Origin: Acidimicrobiia bacterium
Lineage (GTDB): Bacteria > Actinomycetota > Acidimicrobiia > Acidimicrobiales > Hopanoidiivorantaceae
Length of the DNA stretch: 9,740 nt
Reading direction: 5' to 3'
Assembly (NCBI GenBank): GCA_020027305.1
Contig: JAHRAM010000130.1
Coordinates: 1 to 9,740 of the forward strand
Position numbers and translations under genes: made by a program. This document shows positions 1-6,845 of this stretch, piece after piece; within the stretch, counting starts at the first letter, position 1, and every line of letters starts with the position of its first letter. The notes beneath the pieces are model-generated. The model saw only the letters and a program-made list of their open reading frames with translations. It ran no database searches and was not told the DNA's origin.

Positions 1-19
1 GTCTTTCACGTTCGGGCAT
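1..19 (-). CDS. possible start of a divergent gene (cut by window edge)
   Basis: On the minus strand an ATG at 19-17 opens a frame reading M-P-E-R-E-R that runs off the left edge. It would be divergent from the acyl-CoA dehydrogenase and share the 270-bp AT-rich gap with it. No clear Shine-Dalgarno sequence precedes the ATG. With six codons visible nothing can be said about function, and the frame may be accidental. Confidence 0.3.
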
Positions 20-171
20 TTTAGGTTCTTACAACTTTTTATGGTAAATAAGTTAATCTAAACTAACAAATAAGAGAGGAAAATAAGGCACCCAAATTAA
101 ATAATTAAATAAATAGCGAAATCAAAATAAATAATAAACAAAGCAACAAAGCAATAAAACAATAAAGCGCG

Positions 172-279
172 AAAACAAATAAAACACAAATACAACAAGC
201 CCCCAACAAAACAAATAAAAATAAAACGCAACAAACCCCCGAAAAACAAATAAAACACAAATACAACAAGCCCCCAACA
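172..279. repeat. A/C-rich leader with 37-bp direct repeat
   Basis: Bases 172-208 and 243-279 are identical over 37 bp (offset 71), and a degraded third relative lies between them at about 210-241. The plus strand from about 90 to 289 is almost free of G and is built from AAATAAA, ACAACAA and CCCCC blocks. It forms the leader of the acyl-CoA dehydrogenase, so its transcript would be nearly unstructured. The rest of bases 20-289 shows no gene that I can support; long frames on the opposite strand here are low-complexity artefacts. Confidence 0.85.
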
Positions 280-289
280 CAACAAACCA

Positions 290-1507
290 ATGGCAGACAA
301 AGTAGAAGAAGAAATCCGAAGTCGGGTCAAAGACTTGTTAGCAGAAGTTTCCCCTGCTGATGTGCATGAATTCAGGGGCGCCCAGTTTGATAAGGGGCTG
401 GCTCTGGTGCATTTCCCAGAGGGCTATGGCGGAATGGGGGTTTCCCCCGGCTATCAGCGCATCGTTTTAGAAGAGCTTGCAAACGCAAAAGACAACTCAA
501 AAGATGTGCGAAGCGACTTGTTGCTTAATCCCATCGGTATTGGGATGGGAATGCCCACGGTGCTAAGCCACGCATCTGATGAAGTTAAAAAACAGTTGCT
601 CCGCCCGTGCTTTACTGGCGAAGAGATTTGGTGTCAGCTCTTTAGCGAGCCTGGGGCTGGGTCTGATGTGGCAGGGCTGGCAACTCGGGCAATCCAAGAT
701 GGCGATGAATGGGTGGTGAGCGGTCAGAAAGTTTGGACTTCCCTTGCTCATGTTTCAAAGTGGGGAATGCTGGTGGCACGAACCGACCCTGAACTTCCCA
801 AACACAAAGGTATGACATATTTTGTGATGGATATGAAAGCAGAAGGAGTTGATGTGCGCCCGCTTTATCAGCTGACGGGAGATGCCGAGTTCAACGAGGT
901 TTATATGGATGAAGTTCGCATTCCCGATACAATGCGGTTGGGTGAGCGAGGGCAGGGTTGGTCGGTGGCGATTACTACGTTGATGAACGAGCGCGTGGCT
1001 TTGGGGGGGACGGTTGGGCCAAGAGGTTCTGGCGCCATTGCGTTTTTGATGGATACCTGGGAGAAGTTTCACCCCGAAAAAGACACGCCAGAATATCGTG
1101 TGCGTCTTGACCGAGTGATGGATTTGTGGGTGAAGGCAGAAACGCTCCGCCTCACGACCCAGCGGGCAAAAGATAACTCATCGGTTGGAACTCCTGGCCC
1201 TGAGGGCTCAGTTGGCAAAGTCATTTCTTCGGATTTAAATAAGGCAATCTATGCGTGCGCCATTGATTTGATGGGGGCTGCGGGGTTAATACATGAAAAG
1301 GGATATACGTTGGCGTCTCGCGAGATGTCAGATTCCTCATATCGCACATTTAGCGTTTCTGGTTCGTTCCTTCGCTCGCGGGCAAACTCAATTGAGGGCG
1401 GAACTTCTGAGGTGATGAGAAACATTATCGGCGAGCGGGTTTTGGGGTTGCCCAAAGAGCCGCAGGTTGATAGAGACATTCCTTGGAGCGAAATCAAGCG
1501 CGGATAA
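290..1507 (+). CDS. acyl-CoA dehydrogenase family protein
   Basis: FAD-dependent enzyme predicted to oxidise an acyl-CoA to its trans-2-enoyl-CoA, passing electrons to ETF in the cytoplasm. The 405-residue protein has the usual length and order: N-terminal helical domain (about 1-110), the mid-domain FAD/substrate signature CQLFSEPGAGSD (115-126), VSGQKVWTS (143-151), and a C-terminal helical domain ending in SIEGGTSEVMRNIIGERVLG. Glu369 in the IEGGT motif sits where acyl-CoA dehydrogenases place the catalytic base, so the enzyme looks active. The ATG at 290 gives a natural N-terminus, but no Shine-Dalgarno sequence lies before it; upstream is an A/C-rich repeated leader. It is followed at 44 bp by an isochorismatase-fold gene and then a stress protein on the same strand, a probable operon. 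Chain length or substrate (fatty acid, steroid side chain, other) cannot be told from sequence alone. Confidence 0.95.
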   Translation: MADKVEEEIRSRVKDLLAEVSPADVHEFRGAQFDKGLALVHFPEGYGGMGVSPGYQRIVLEELANAKDNSKDVRSDLLLNPIGIGMGMPTVLSHASDEVKKQLLRPCFTGEEIWCQLFSEPGAGSDVAGLATRAIQDGDEWVVSGQKVWTSLAHVSKWGMLVARTDPELPKHKGMTYFVMDMKAEGVDVRPLYQLTGDAEFNEVYMDEVRIPDTMRLGERGQGWSVAITTLMNERVALGGTVGPRGSGAIAFLMDTWEKFHPEKDTPEYRVRLDRVMDLWVKAETLRLTTQRAKDNSSVGTPGPEGSVGKVISSDLNKAIYACAIDLMGAAGLIHEKGYTLASREMSDSSYRTFSVSGSFLRSRANSIEGGTSEVMRNIIGERVLGLPKEPQVDRDIPWSEIKRG

Positions 1508-1551
1508 AGCGGATAAATAAGATAAATAATAGGCGAGCCACTGATAAATAA
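1502..1551 (+). repeat. GATAA microrepeats spanning the stop codon
   Basis: The gap between the first two genes is built from four GATAA(A) units (1503, 1512, 1521 and 1543). The first includes the TAA stop of the dehydrogenase; the second and third place further TAA codons in the same frame. The last unit touches the ATG of the next gene. It looks like slippage-driven duplication of the gene end. The only purine-rich stretch before the next start is AGGCGAG at 1531-1537, too far for a good ribosome site. Confidence 0.6.
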
Positions 1552-2184
1552 ATGCCTGCCCCTCAGCTTTCTGATTTAATCGTTCCTAGCCACACCGCCG
1601 TTTTGACAATGGAATGCCAACGAGGCGTGGTGGGCGACTTGCCCGAACTTCCCCAACTGGCTGATGCCGCAAAAGAAGTCGGCACATTGCCAAGGATTGG
1701 AGCGCTTTGTGCAGCAGCGCGAGAGGTTGGCGCTAGGGTGGTTCACTGCACAGCAGAAAATTATGCAGGCGGAGTTGGGGCTGTTCGGAATTGCCGATTG
1801 CTGTCGGCTGGTGAGGGCTGGCTACAAACAGGCGACCCTGCTGTTGAGTTGGTTCCTGAACTTGAGCCAGAAAGCGATGAAGCAAAAACCGACATTAGCA
1901 TTCCGCGGGCGCACGGGGTGACGCCCTTCACCTCAACATCGCTTGACCAAGTTCTTAGAAATATGGGGGTGAAGACCGTTATCGCCACTGGGCATTCTGT
2001 AAATGTGGGGTTGCTGGGCATGGTTTTGACGGCGATAGATCTTGGCTATCAGGTGGTCGTGCCTGAGGATGCTGTGGCTGGAGTTCCAGTGGAATATGGA
2101 AAGCAGATTGTTGCTAACACCTTTTCATATCTGGCGACACTTTGTTTGACTGACGATATTTTAGACGAGTGGAAAGCTGGGTGA
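1552..2184 (+). CDS. isochorismatase-fold (cysteine hydrolase) family protein, catalytic residues replaced
   Basis: The 210-residue protein has the isochorismatase/nicotinamidase fold order: strand and loop VLTMECQRGVVGD (17-29), central helix and VVHCTAEN (63-70), IPRAHGVTPF (117-126), DQVLRNMGVKTVIATG (132-147) and LGYQVVVPEDAVAG (164-177). In active family members the triad is Asp, Lys and Cys. Here the aligned positions read Glu21, Arg119 and Gly153 (in SVNVGLLG, where the family usually has TNxC). Ordinary cysteine hydrolysis is therefore unlikely; it may be a binding protein or use another chemistry. I recall similar ECQ-type proteins from other actinobacteria, so the change is probably a subfamily trait and not decay. 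It ends TGA-CAG-TAG, a double stop, and the stress protein begins 15 bp later. Fold is secure; function is unknown. Confidence 0.85.
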   Translation: MPAPQLSDLIVPSHTAVLTMECQRGVVGDLPELPQLADAAKEVGTLPRIGALCAAAREVGARVVHCTAENYAGGVGAVRNCRLLSAGEGWLQTGDPAVELVPELEPESDEAKTDISIPRAHGVTPFTSTSLDQVLRNMGVKTVIATGHSVNVGLLGMVLTAIDLGYQVVVPEDAVAGVPVEYGKQIVANTFSYLATLCLTDDILDEWKAG

Positions 2185-2188
2185 CAGT

Positions 2189-2194
2189 AGGGGG
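2189..2194 (+). promoter_or_regulatory. ribosome binding site of the universal stress protein
   Basis: AGGGGG lies five bases before the ATG at 2200 and is the only strong Shine-Dalgarno sequence in the three-gene plus-strand set. It fixes the start of the stress protein and supports translation from a shared mRNA. Confidence 0.65.
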
Positions 2195-2199
2195 AATAT

Positions 2200-2652
2200 A
2201 TGTCAAACACAGCTGGGACAATTATTGTAGGGGTTGAAGGTTCGGGCGGAGCTAAGGAAGCTCTCCGCTGGGCGATTAAGGAAGCAAGAATCCGTGGCTC
2301 AAAGATAAAAGTCATTACCGCCTATGCCAAAACTTTTGTAGAAACTTCTTCTGAGTTGAGCTATGCTCCGATGGAGACATTAGATTTGAAAGAGCAGATT
2401 GAGGTAATGCAAAAAGAGGTCGTGGATTCAGTTGTTTCGTCAATACCTGCAGATGAAGTTCCAGAAATAAAGTGTGAGTTGCTGAAGGGGCGAGCTGCCG
2501 ATACCCTTATTCAAGCTGCCGAAGGCGCCGATATGTTGGTGGTTGGAACCCGTGGACGAGGAGGATTTAAAGGGCTGCTCTTAGGCTCAGTCAGCAACCA
2601 AATTGTTCAACACTGCAAATGCCCAGTCGTTGTCGTGCCTAGTGGTGAGTGA
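2200..2652 (+). CDS. universal stress protein (UspA family)
   Basis: Single-domain cytoplasmic USP of 150 residues, the normal length. It starts with the TIIVGVEGSGGAKEAL strand-loop-helix (7-22; the family usually has VDGS, here Glu13 replaces Asp) and carries the ATP-binding motif G-2x-G-9x-G-S as G116, G119, G129 and S130 (in GTRGRGG...LLLGS), followed by VQHCKCPVVVVP (136-147). With this motif it likely binds ATP, which in the family goes with regulatory roles in stress or slow growth. It is the third gene of the plus-strand set, 15 bp after the isochorismatase-fold gene. Its last three sense codons and TGA stop lie in the first unit of a 14-bp tandem repeat. Confidence 0.93.
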   Translation: MSNTAGTIIVGVEGSGGAKEALRWAIKEARIRGSKIKVITAYAKTFVETSSELSYAPMETLDLKEQIEVMQKEVVDSVVSSIPADEVPEIKCELLKGRAADTLIQAAEGADMLVVGTRGRGGFKGLLLGSVSNQIVQHCKCPVVVVPSGE

Positions 2653-2682
2653 TTACCAGTGAATGATTAGTGGTGAATGATT
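2641..2682 (+). repeat. three 14-bp tandem units across the usp stop codon
   Basis: AGTGGTGAGTGATT, ACCAGTGAATGATT and AGTGGTGAATGATT follow each other without a gap. The first unit supplies the C-terminal Ser-Gly-Glu and the TGA stop (2650-2652). The first and third differ at one base. Since 14 is not a multiple of three, the later units lie in other frames and are not coding. Confidence 0.8.
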
Positions 2683-2745
2683 GCTTATTCAATTAGGAAA
2701 ACCAAAATTTTTGACAATCTTTGGGTAGCTTAACAACCTAACACT

Positions 2746-2764
2746 TGGCAAAGACATTTTGCCA
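2746..2764. terminator. hairpin between convergent genes, possible terminator
   Basis: TGGCAAA and TTTGCCA form a 7-bp stem with a 5-base loop, midway between the plus-strand stress gene and the minus-strand endonuclease gene. Neither strand has a U-tract directly after the stem, so it is not a canonical intrinsic terminator. The rest of 2683-2814 is AT-rich with no supported gene. Confidence 0.3.
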
Positions 2765-2814
2765 CAAAAATTTATTAAATTTACAAATGTTAAAAATTGT
2801 TGTTAGTGAATATT

Positions 2815-3840
2815 TTAGAAATTCTCAAAGGCTTCTTTGCTTATAGTTAATTTACCATCCAAATCTTTTGTGTAGCCTAGATTACATTCTTTCAATAGTT
2901 CAACTAATTTTGTTCCGTCAATTAAAGTGATGCTTAGCTTGTCAGCTTCTTTTCTGGCGCTTGGAGCGAAGGACGCTGTTGTAATAAAAACTGCTTTGTC
3001 TCCAAATGCCTTTTGCCTGTCATAGTCAAGTTTTTCAATGACAGATTTATTAATTATTTTGTCAGGGCCATATTTCTTTACCTGCCAAACAATTTTCCTA
3101 TCATATGTAAGTTTCTGAGAAATAAATCCATAGCCATCTATTCCTTCATCGCCGCTAGAAGGAGTGGTTTCAACATCAATATATCCAGCCTCTTCAAATA
3201 ATTTGCTACACATCTTTTCAAATTTATAGGGATCCAGACTTCGAATAATTTCTAAGTCGCTTTCAATTGCTTCGTCTTTTTTTACGCTGTCTTCTAAGTC
3301 ACTTTCAAGTGTTTCTTCTTCTGGTATTCCATCTTCATCAAGCTCGGATTCAGTGGTTTCTTGCTTGGCCTGGTTTTGCTCCTCCTTTTTTAGGGCTTTG
3401 TACTTTTCTTTGTACTCTTCTTTTACCTCTTCAGCGAATTTTTGCAAATTGTTTGCTAATTCCGAATCAAAAGGCCCATCAAATGATTCGAGTAACAACT
3501 CGTCAATTTTTAGCTCTTTAATTTTTTTATTTCCCTTTGGGGTAAGACCTCTAATTCCATACGCTACTTTTTCCGTAAACTCTGTAAGTAAAAGTGGGTA
3601 GAGTGCAAAATAAGAATTACTTTTAAACTGAAACCGTATTATATTATCTTTTTTACTCTTTTTCTTTTTCTTCGTCTCTACTAAAAAAACTTCGTCAGGT
3701 AGGTCAAGTCTTGCTCTAGCAATTTCTTTTACTAAATTGATAATTTGTTCAACCTTAGCTTCGCCACCCAATTGGTGTAGCGCAATCAAGACATCAGGCG
3801 TGAGGTCAAAATTTGTAGGAACTTTAATTTCGTCAGGCAT
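2815..3840 (-). CDS. Mrr-like restriction endonuclease
   Basis: 341-residue protein. The C-terminal third is a clear Mrr_cat PD-(D/E)xK nuclease: LDPYKFEKMCSKLFEEAGY (202-220), SGDEGIDGYGF (229-239) and WQVKKY (252-257), giving candidate catalytic residues Asp235, Gln253 and Lys255, then AVFITTASFAPSARKEAD (283-300) and ITLIDGTKLVELL (304-316). Residues 1-115 resemble a winged-helix DNA-reading domain ending GIRGLTPKG (95-103). The two parts are joined by an acidic, Glu/Lys-rich linker (about 135-200) with ESDLE repeated. Mrr-type enzymes cut DNA carrying foreign methylation, so a type IV-like defence role is likely. No methyltransferase lies in the window. Base composition is clearly more AT-rich than the neighbouring metabolic genes, suggesting acquisition. 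No strong Shine-Dalgarno precedes the ATG. Confidence 0.88.
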   Translation of the reverse strand: MPDEIKVPTNFDLTPDVLIALHQLGGEAKVEQIINLVKEIARARLDLPDEVFLVETKKKKKSKKDNIIRFQFKSNSYFALYPLLLTEFTEKVAYGIRGLTPKGNKKIKELKIDELLLESFDGPFDSELANNLQKFAEEVKEEYKEKYKALKKEEQNQAKQETTESELDEDGIPEEETLESDLEDSVKKDEAIESDLEIIRSLDPYKFEKMCSKLFEEAGYIDVETTPSSGDEGIDGYGFISQKLTYDRKIVWQVKKYGPDKIINKSVIEKLDYDRQKAFGDKAVFITTASFAPSARKEADKLSITLIDGTKLVELLKECNLGYTKDLDGKLTISKEAFENF

Positions 3841-3915
3841 AATTTAAAGTTTATCTTTTTTCTTGCCCATTCTTAAAGCAGACATTTTTTACTGAGGCTT
3901 TACTTTGTTATAGTT

Positions 3916-3981
3916 TTATTTTTTATTGTTGCTTTTATTTTTCTTATCTCCGTTGCTTTTGTCGCCACTCATATTTCTGTT
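3916..3981 (-). other. post-stop in-frame continuation of the crotonase tail
   Basis: After the TAA of the crotonase (3982-3984) the same frame stays open for 21 codons to a second TAA. It encodes N/K/S/G/D-rich sequence including MSGDKSNGDKKNK, the same kind of sequence as the tail before the stop. No function is implied; it looks like a low-complexity tract cut by a stop. The remaining bases 3841-3915 hold no supported gene. Confidence 0.5.
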
Positions 3982-4866
3982 TTAATTCTCATTCTTGTCT
4001 TCACTGTTATCAGTTTCGCTTTCCCTGCTTTCATCATCACCGCTTTTACCACCACCACTAGCAGCACTTTTGATTTGGTCAAATGAGGTGGTGCCATCCT
4101 CTGCGCTACTTGCCAGCAGGTTTTTCACGGAAGGCAAATTTGATGCCAGCGCCTGATAATCGCTCATTGCTCGGATGGCGTTGCGAACCCCCATTATTTC
4201 CATTGCCCGATGAACGCTTCGCTTGTTGATTTGAAGCAGGTCGGCTGGGATTTCAGCAATCCGTTTTGCCTGTGTAAGCACTTGCTCTTCAAGTTCATCG
4301 GCTGGGTAGGCTCGGTTGGCAAATCCCATTTGTGCTGCTTCCACACCGCTAATCGGGCCGCCTGTGAGCATCAACTCCATAGCATTTCGAAACCCCACCA
4401 GCCACGGGTGGTAGTTAAAGTCGGGAGGGCTAAGCACACGAACCACGGGGTGAGAAACTTGGGCATCTTCGGCGATGTAAACCAAATCACAGGCAGCAGC
4501 CAGCTCAGATGCCCCTGCCATTGCATATCCGTGAACTTGGGCGATGACGGGTTTTGCCAAATCCCAAATGGAAAGCCAGCTCTCTACGACTTGGCGAGAC
4601 CATTGCCCAGCCCCAGCAGAGCTGTGATGGGGGGCGCCTTCCATCAGGTTGCCAGCCCGAATGTCATAGCCCGATGAAAAACACACGCCCGCCCCCCGAA
4701 TGATTGACAGCCGAACATTTTCGTCATTGTCGGCATCCTGTAGTGCTGCCAGCAACTCTTTTCTGAGCGGAGTTGAAATAGCATTCCGCTTTTCGGGGCG
4801 GTTTAGAGTGATTCGCCTAACGAATTCTGCTGGCTCATCAATGAGGATTAAATTTTCTTCTGGCAT
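3982..4866 (-). CDS. enoyl-CoA hydratase/isomerase (crotonase) family protein
   Basis: Crotonase-fold enzyme acting on an acyl-CoA in the cytoplasm. Residues 1-250 carry the fold: ITLNRPEKRNAIS (19-31), oxyanion-hole segment CFSSGYDI (62-69), and HGYAMAGASELAAACDL (112-128). Glu121 matches the first catalytic Glu of rat crotonase (E144). The second (E164, usually in a PE motif) is Val141 here (SHPVVRVL), so simple hydration is doubtful; isomerase or another crotonase reaction is possible. Residues about 267-294 form a hydrophilic Ser/Gly/Asp/Glu/Asn tail absent from typical 255-265-residue members. A good ribosome site (AAGGAG, 4873-4878) lies six bases before the ATG. It is 116 bp downstream of the luciferase-like oxidoreductase on the same strand, so the two may be cotranscribed. 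Confidence 0.88.
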   Translation of the reverse strand: MPEENLILIDEPAEFVRRITLNRPEKRNAISTPLRKELLAALQDADNDENVRLSIIRGAGVCFSSGYDIRAGNLMEGAPHHSSAGAGQWSRQVVESWLSIWDLAKPVIAQVHGYAMAGASELAAACDLVYIAEDAQVSHPVVRVLSPPDFNYHPWLVGFRNAMELMLTGGPISGVEAAQMGFANRAYPADELEEQVLTQAKRIAEIPADLLQINKRSVHRAMEIMGVRNAIRAMSDYQALASNLPSVKNLLASSAEDGTTSFDQIKSAASGGGKSGDDESRESETDNSEDKNEN

Positions 4867-4982
4867 TTTTTGCTCCTTTTCTTTCTTTTTTCTTTTCTTT
4901 TCGCTTTTCGCCCCGCCCCGCCTCTTTTCGCTTTTCGCCCCGCCTCTGTCCGCCTCTGTTCTGTTCGGTTCTATCGTTCCAT
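4867..4982 (-). repeat. purine-rich leader with direct repeats and RBS
   Basis: The gap upstream of the crotonase is purine-rich on the coding strand. It contains a perfect 22-bp direct repeat (4896-4917 and 4923-4944, offset 27) and a nearly perfect 10-bp tandem pair (4941-4950, 4951-4960). The part next to the start consists of GAAAA-type units and includes the Shine-Dalgarno AAGGAG at 4873-4878. It resembles the other simple-repeat leaders in this window. Confidence 0.7.
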
Positions 4983-6092
4983 CTATTTTTTAAGCCCAAC
5001 AAAATCTGCCATCATTTCAAGCGTTTCAATGTCGTGTGGCTTTGATGGGTTCACGGTTATTCCAGTGTAGATTTCACTATATCTTGTCAGCCGTTCTTTA
5101 ATGCGCTCGGGCGGGCCGAACAACCCCATCTCATCAACATAGGAATCAGGGATTGCGCCAAACGCTTCCTCCCGCTTGCCAGCCATAAATAGGTCTTGAA
5201 CTTTTTGGGCAGCATCCCCATAGCCTCGCCTAATCATTGCCTCTTTGTGGAAGTTGTGGCTGGCGCTGCCATATCCGCCGACCAGCATTCCAAAGGTTGG
5301 CTTCCGCCTCGCCCAAGCACCTTCAAGGTCATCGGTAACCTCAACCGTGCATCCGCCCTGAATTTCAATGTCAGACATTTTTCGCCCCGACTTTGCCAGC
5401 CCCTTTTCAATGGCAGGCTTGTAGTAATCCCAGTTTTCGGGGGTCATTCCCATCGGAAGCCAGCCATCGGTCAGCTCAGCCATCAGTTCGGTGCTGAGGC
5501 TTCCACCACACCCTAGCCATATTTTGATGTCGGGGTTAGGATGAAGGATTGATTTCAGAGGCTTGCCCTGACTGAGCGACCCAGCCCCTGTGTAGGGCAG
5601 GGCGATTTCTTCGCCATCGTGGCTGACATAATCTTCTCGTTGAAGGATTTTTCGCATAATCGTGATGTAGTCTCTAAGGCGGGTAGCGGGTTTGCCCCAT
5701 GGCTGACCATACCAGCCTTCCACAATCTGAGGGCCAGAAACCCCAAGCCCAATTATGATACGGCTTTCATTTTCGCGATTTCCACTCTCGCCATTTTTTT
5801 CGCCTTCATCCCCACTCCCAGCGCCATCTGCTGGCAAGTTCGCCAGTTGGTCAAGGGTAGCAGCTGCCATCGCCAAAGCAGCAGGAGTTCTTGCAGCCAG
5901 CTGGGCGATTCCAGTTCCAAGCCTTATCCGTTTTGTTTTGGCTGCCAGATACGCCAGCGGGGTGATGGCATCTGAGCCATAGGCTTCAGCCGACCAGACC
6001 GAATCGTAGCCAAGTTTTTCTGCCGCCAGCACATAATCCATTGGTAGCTCAAGTTTTGCTTGCCCGTAGTCGAGGGAAATTCCTAGTTTCAT
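4983..6092 (-). CDS. LLM class (luciferase-like) oxidoreductase, probably F420-dependent
   Basis: TIM-barrel monooxygenase/dehydrogenase of 369 residues. Diagnostic segments: MKLGISLDYG (1-10), AAEKLGYDSVWSAEAYGSDA (23-42), LAAKTKRIRLGTGIAQLAARTP (49-70), LGVSGPQIVEGWYGQPWGKP (116-135), and KPLKSILHPNPDIKIWLGCGG about 180-200. This pattern matches actinobacterial F420-dependent members such as the Rv3520c type; the cofactor is inferred from family likeness, FMN not being excluded. Residues about 84-111 form an acidic Gly/Ser/Glu/Asn insert, where relatives have only a short SGGR-like turn. No Shine-Dalgarno sequence is seen before the ATG at 6092. Beside crotonase and acyl-CoA dehydrogenase genes, a role in lipid or acyl-CoA metabolism is plausible; the substrate is unknown. 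Confidence 0.9.
   Translation of the reverse strand: MKLGISLDYGQAKLELPMDYVLAAEKLGYDSVWSAEAYGSDAITPLAYLAAKTKRIRLGTGIAQLAARTPAALAMAAATLDQLANLPADGAGSGDEGEKNGESGNRENESRIIIGLGVSGPQIVEGWYGQPWGKPATRLRDYITIMRKILQREDYVSHDGEEIALPYTGAGSLSQGKPLKSILHPNPDIKIWLGCGGSLSTELMAELTDGWLPMGMTPENWDYYKPAIEKGLAKSGRKMSDIEIQGGCTVEVTDDLEGAWARRKPTFGMLVGGYGSASHNFHKEAMIRRGYGDAAQKVQDLFMAGKREEAFGAIPDSYVDEMGLFGPPERIKERLTRYSEIYTGITVNPSKPHDIETLEMMADFVGLKK
5760..5843 (-). other. low-complexity insert in the LLM oxidoreductase
   Basis: This 84-base stretch keeps the frame and encodes residues 84-111, rich in Gly, Glu, Ser, Asn and Asp (for example SGDEGEKNGESGNRENES). The DNA is purine-rich on the coding strand with GGCGA/GAAA repeats, like the intergenic leaders. 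It replaces the short turn between helix ATLDQL and strand IIIGLGVSG, and likely forms a surface loop. Confidence 0.7.
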
Positions 6093-6203
6093 GTTTGATT
6101 TTGTTTTGGGAAATTAGTTCTTGTAGAAATTAGTTTTACATTTTTCGTGCTTGAAAGAAAATGGAAAATATAAAATTGGAGCACAAAGTGAGCCTATTCA
6201 AAC

Positions 6204-6256
6204 AGAAAAAGACCCGAGCGCCATTTGGCACACGGGCTTTTCCTTAGAGTATTTTG
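6204..6256 (-). terminator. intrinsic terminator, copy 1 of a 53-bp repeat
   Basis: Read on the minus strand: GCCCGTGTGCC, loop AAAT, GGCGCTCGGGT, then TCTTTTTC. The stem is about 10 pairs with G-U wobbles and one T-T mismatch. It lies directly after the stop of the surface gene at 6261. A copy with only two differences lies at 7553-7605 after the other surface gene. The plus strand could also fold and ends in CTTTT. Bases 6093-6203 hold no supported gene. Confidence 0.8.
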
Positions 6257-6260
6257 CGTG

Positions 6261-6845
6261 CTATCTTTTTGCTCTTTGCGTTCTCCAGAGGCGGTATCCT
6301 AAGCCAGTAAAGAGTAGCCCTGCTAATACAATGCTTAAGGAAAGGATGATTAGCCCCCTGTTGTCATTTCCACCAGTTTCTGCCAGAGGAGGCGCTGGTG
6401 GTTGGGTGTCAGCAATTGGAATGCTAAATGTTTTGCTTCTTTCATCAAAGTTGTTCACAGAGCCTGCAACAAATGTCAAAGCCCCATCATCAATGATATC
6501 TTGAGTGACATTAATGGTTAAAGTAAAACGCCAAGCACCATTTGAGTTGGCTACAATACCTTGCGAGCCTGTTTTGTTAGCATCGAAATTTGGGCACTGA
6601 GCTGATGCCTCTGCTTTATTAAGGCTAGTAGTGCTTCCCTGTGCTCTTGGGCATGCAACAACAACTACTCTTTCACCAGGCGCATGGCCTGCCCCAGTGA
6701 ATGTGATTGTAAAGTTTGAAACTAAACGTGGAATTTCATCTGAGGCTGTAGCTACTGTAATGTCTGTAGGCGGTAGTGATGTTGTTGTAGTTGCAGTTGG
6801 TGGAGGTTGAAAGGGGGGTATTGGCTGAGTGGGAGTTATTGTAGG
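6261..6845 (-). pseudogene. C-terminal half of surface protein, downstream of an in-frame TGA
   Basis: Directly continues the frame of the gene at 6846-7427 after its TGA, with no other stop or frameshift for 194 codons. It encodes a Thr/Pro linker (PTITPTQPIPPFQPPPTATT), a second copy of the secreted domain (about residues 225-337 of the full frame, Cys258 and Cys277), and a C-terminal sorting signal: LAETG (348-352), hydrophobic segment LIILSLSIVLAGLLF, and basic end RLWRTQRAKR. No start codon with a ribosome site was found at the beginning of this part, so it is expressed only by stop readthrough or not at all. The full frame would be a 388-codon two-domain wall-anchored protein. Intact domain features suggest the stop is recent or tolerated. 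Confidence 0.7.

Noticed and set aside
172..279. CRISPR array
   Set aside because: Only two perfect units in low-complexity DNA, with no series of unique equal spacers and no cas genes.
97..330. Hydrophobic minus-strand frames opposite the A-rich leader
   Set aside because: They come from translating the complement of A/C-rich repeats (Phe/Leu/Cys-rich), with no ribosome site or domain, and overlap the acyl-CoA dehydrogenase start.
3844..3885. 13-codon minus-strand frame before the Mrr gene (possible leader peptide)
   Set aside because: No ribosome site, no attenuator hairpin after it, and short enough to occur by chance.
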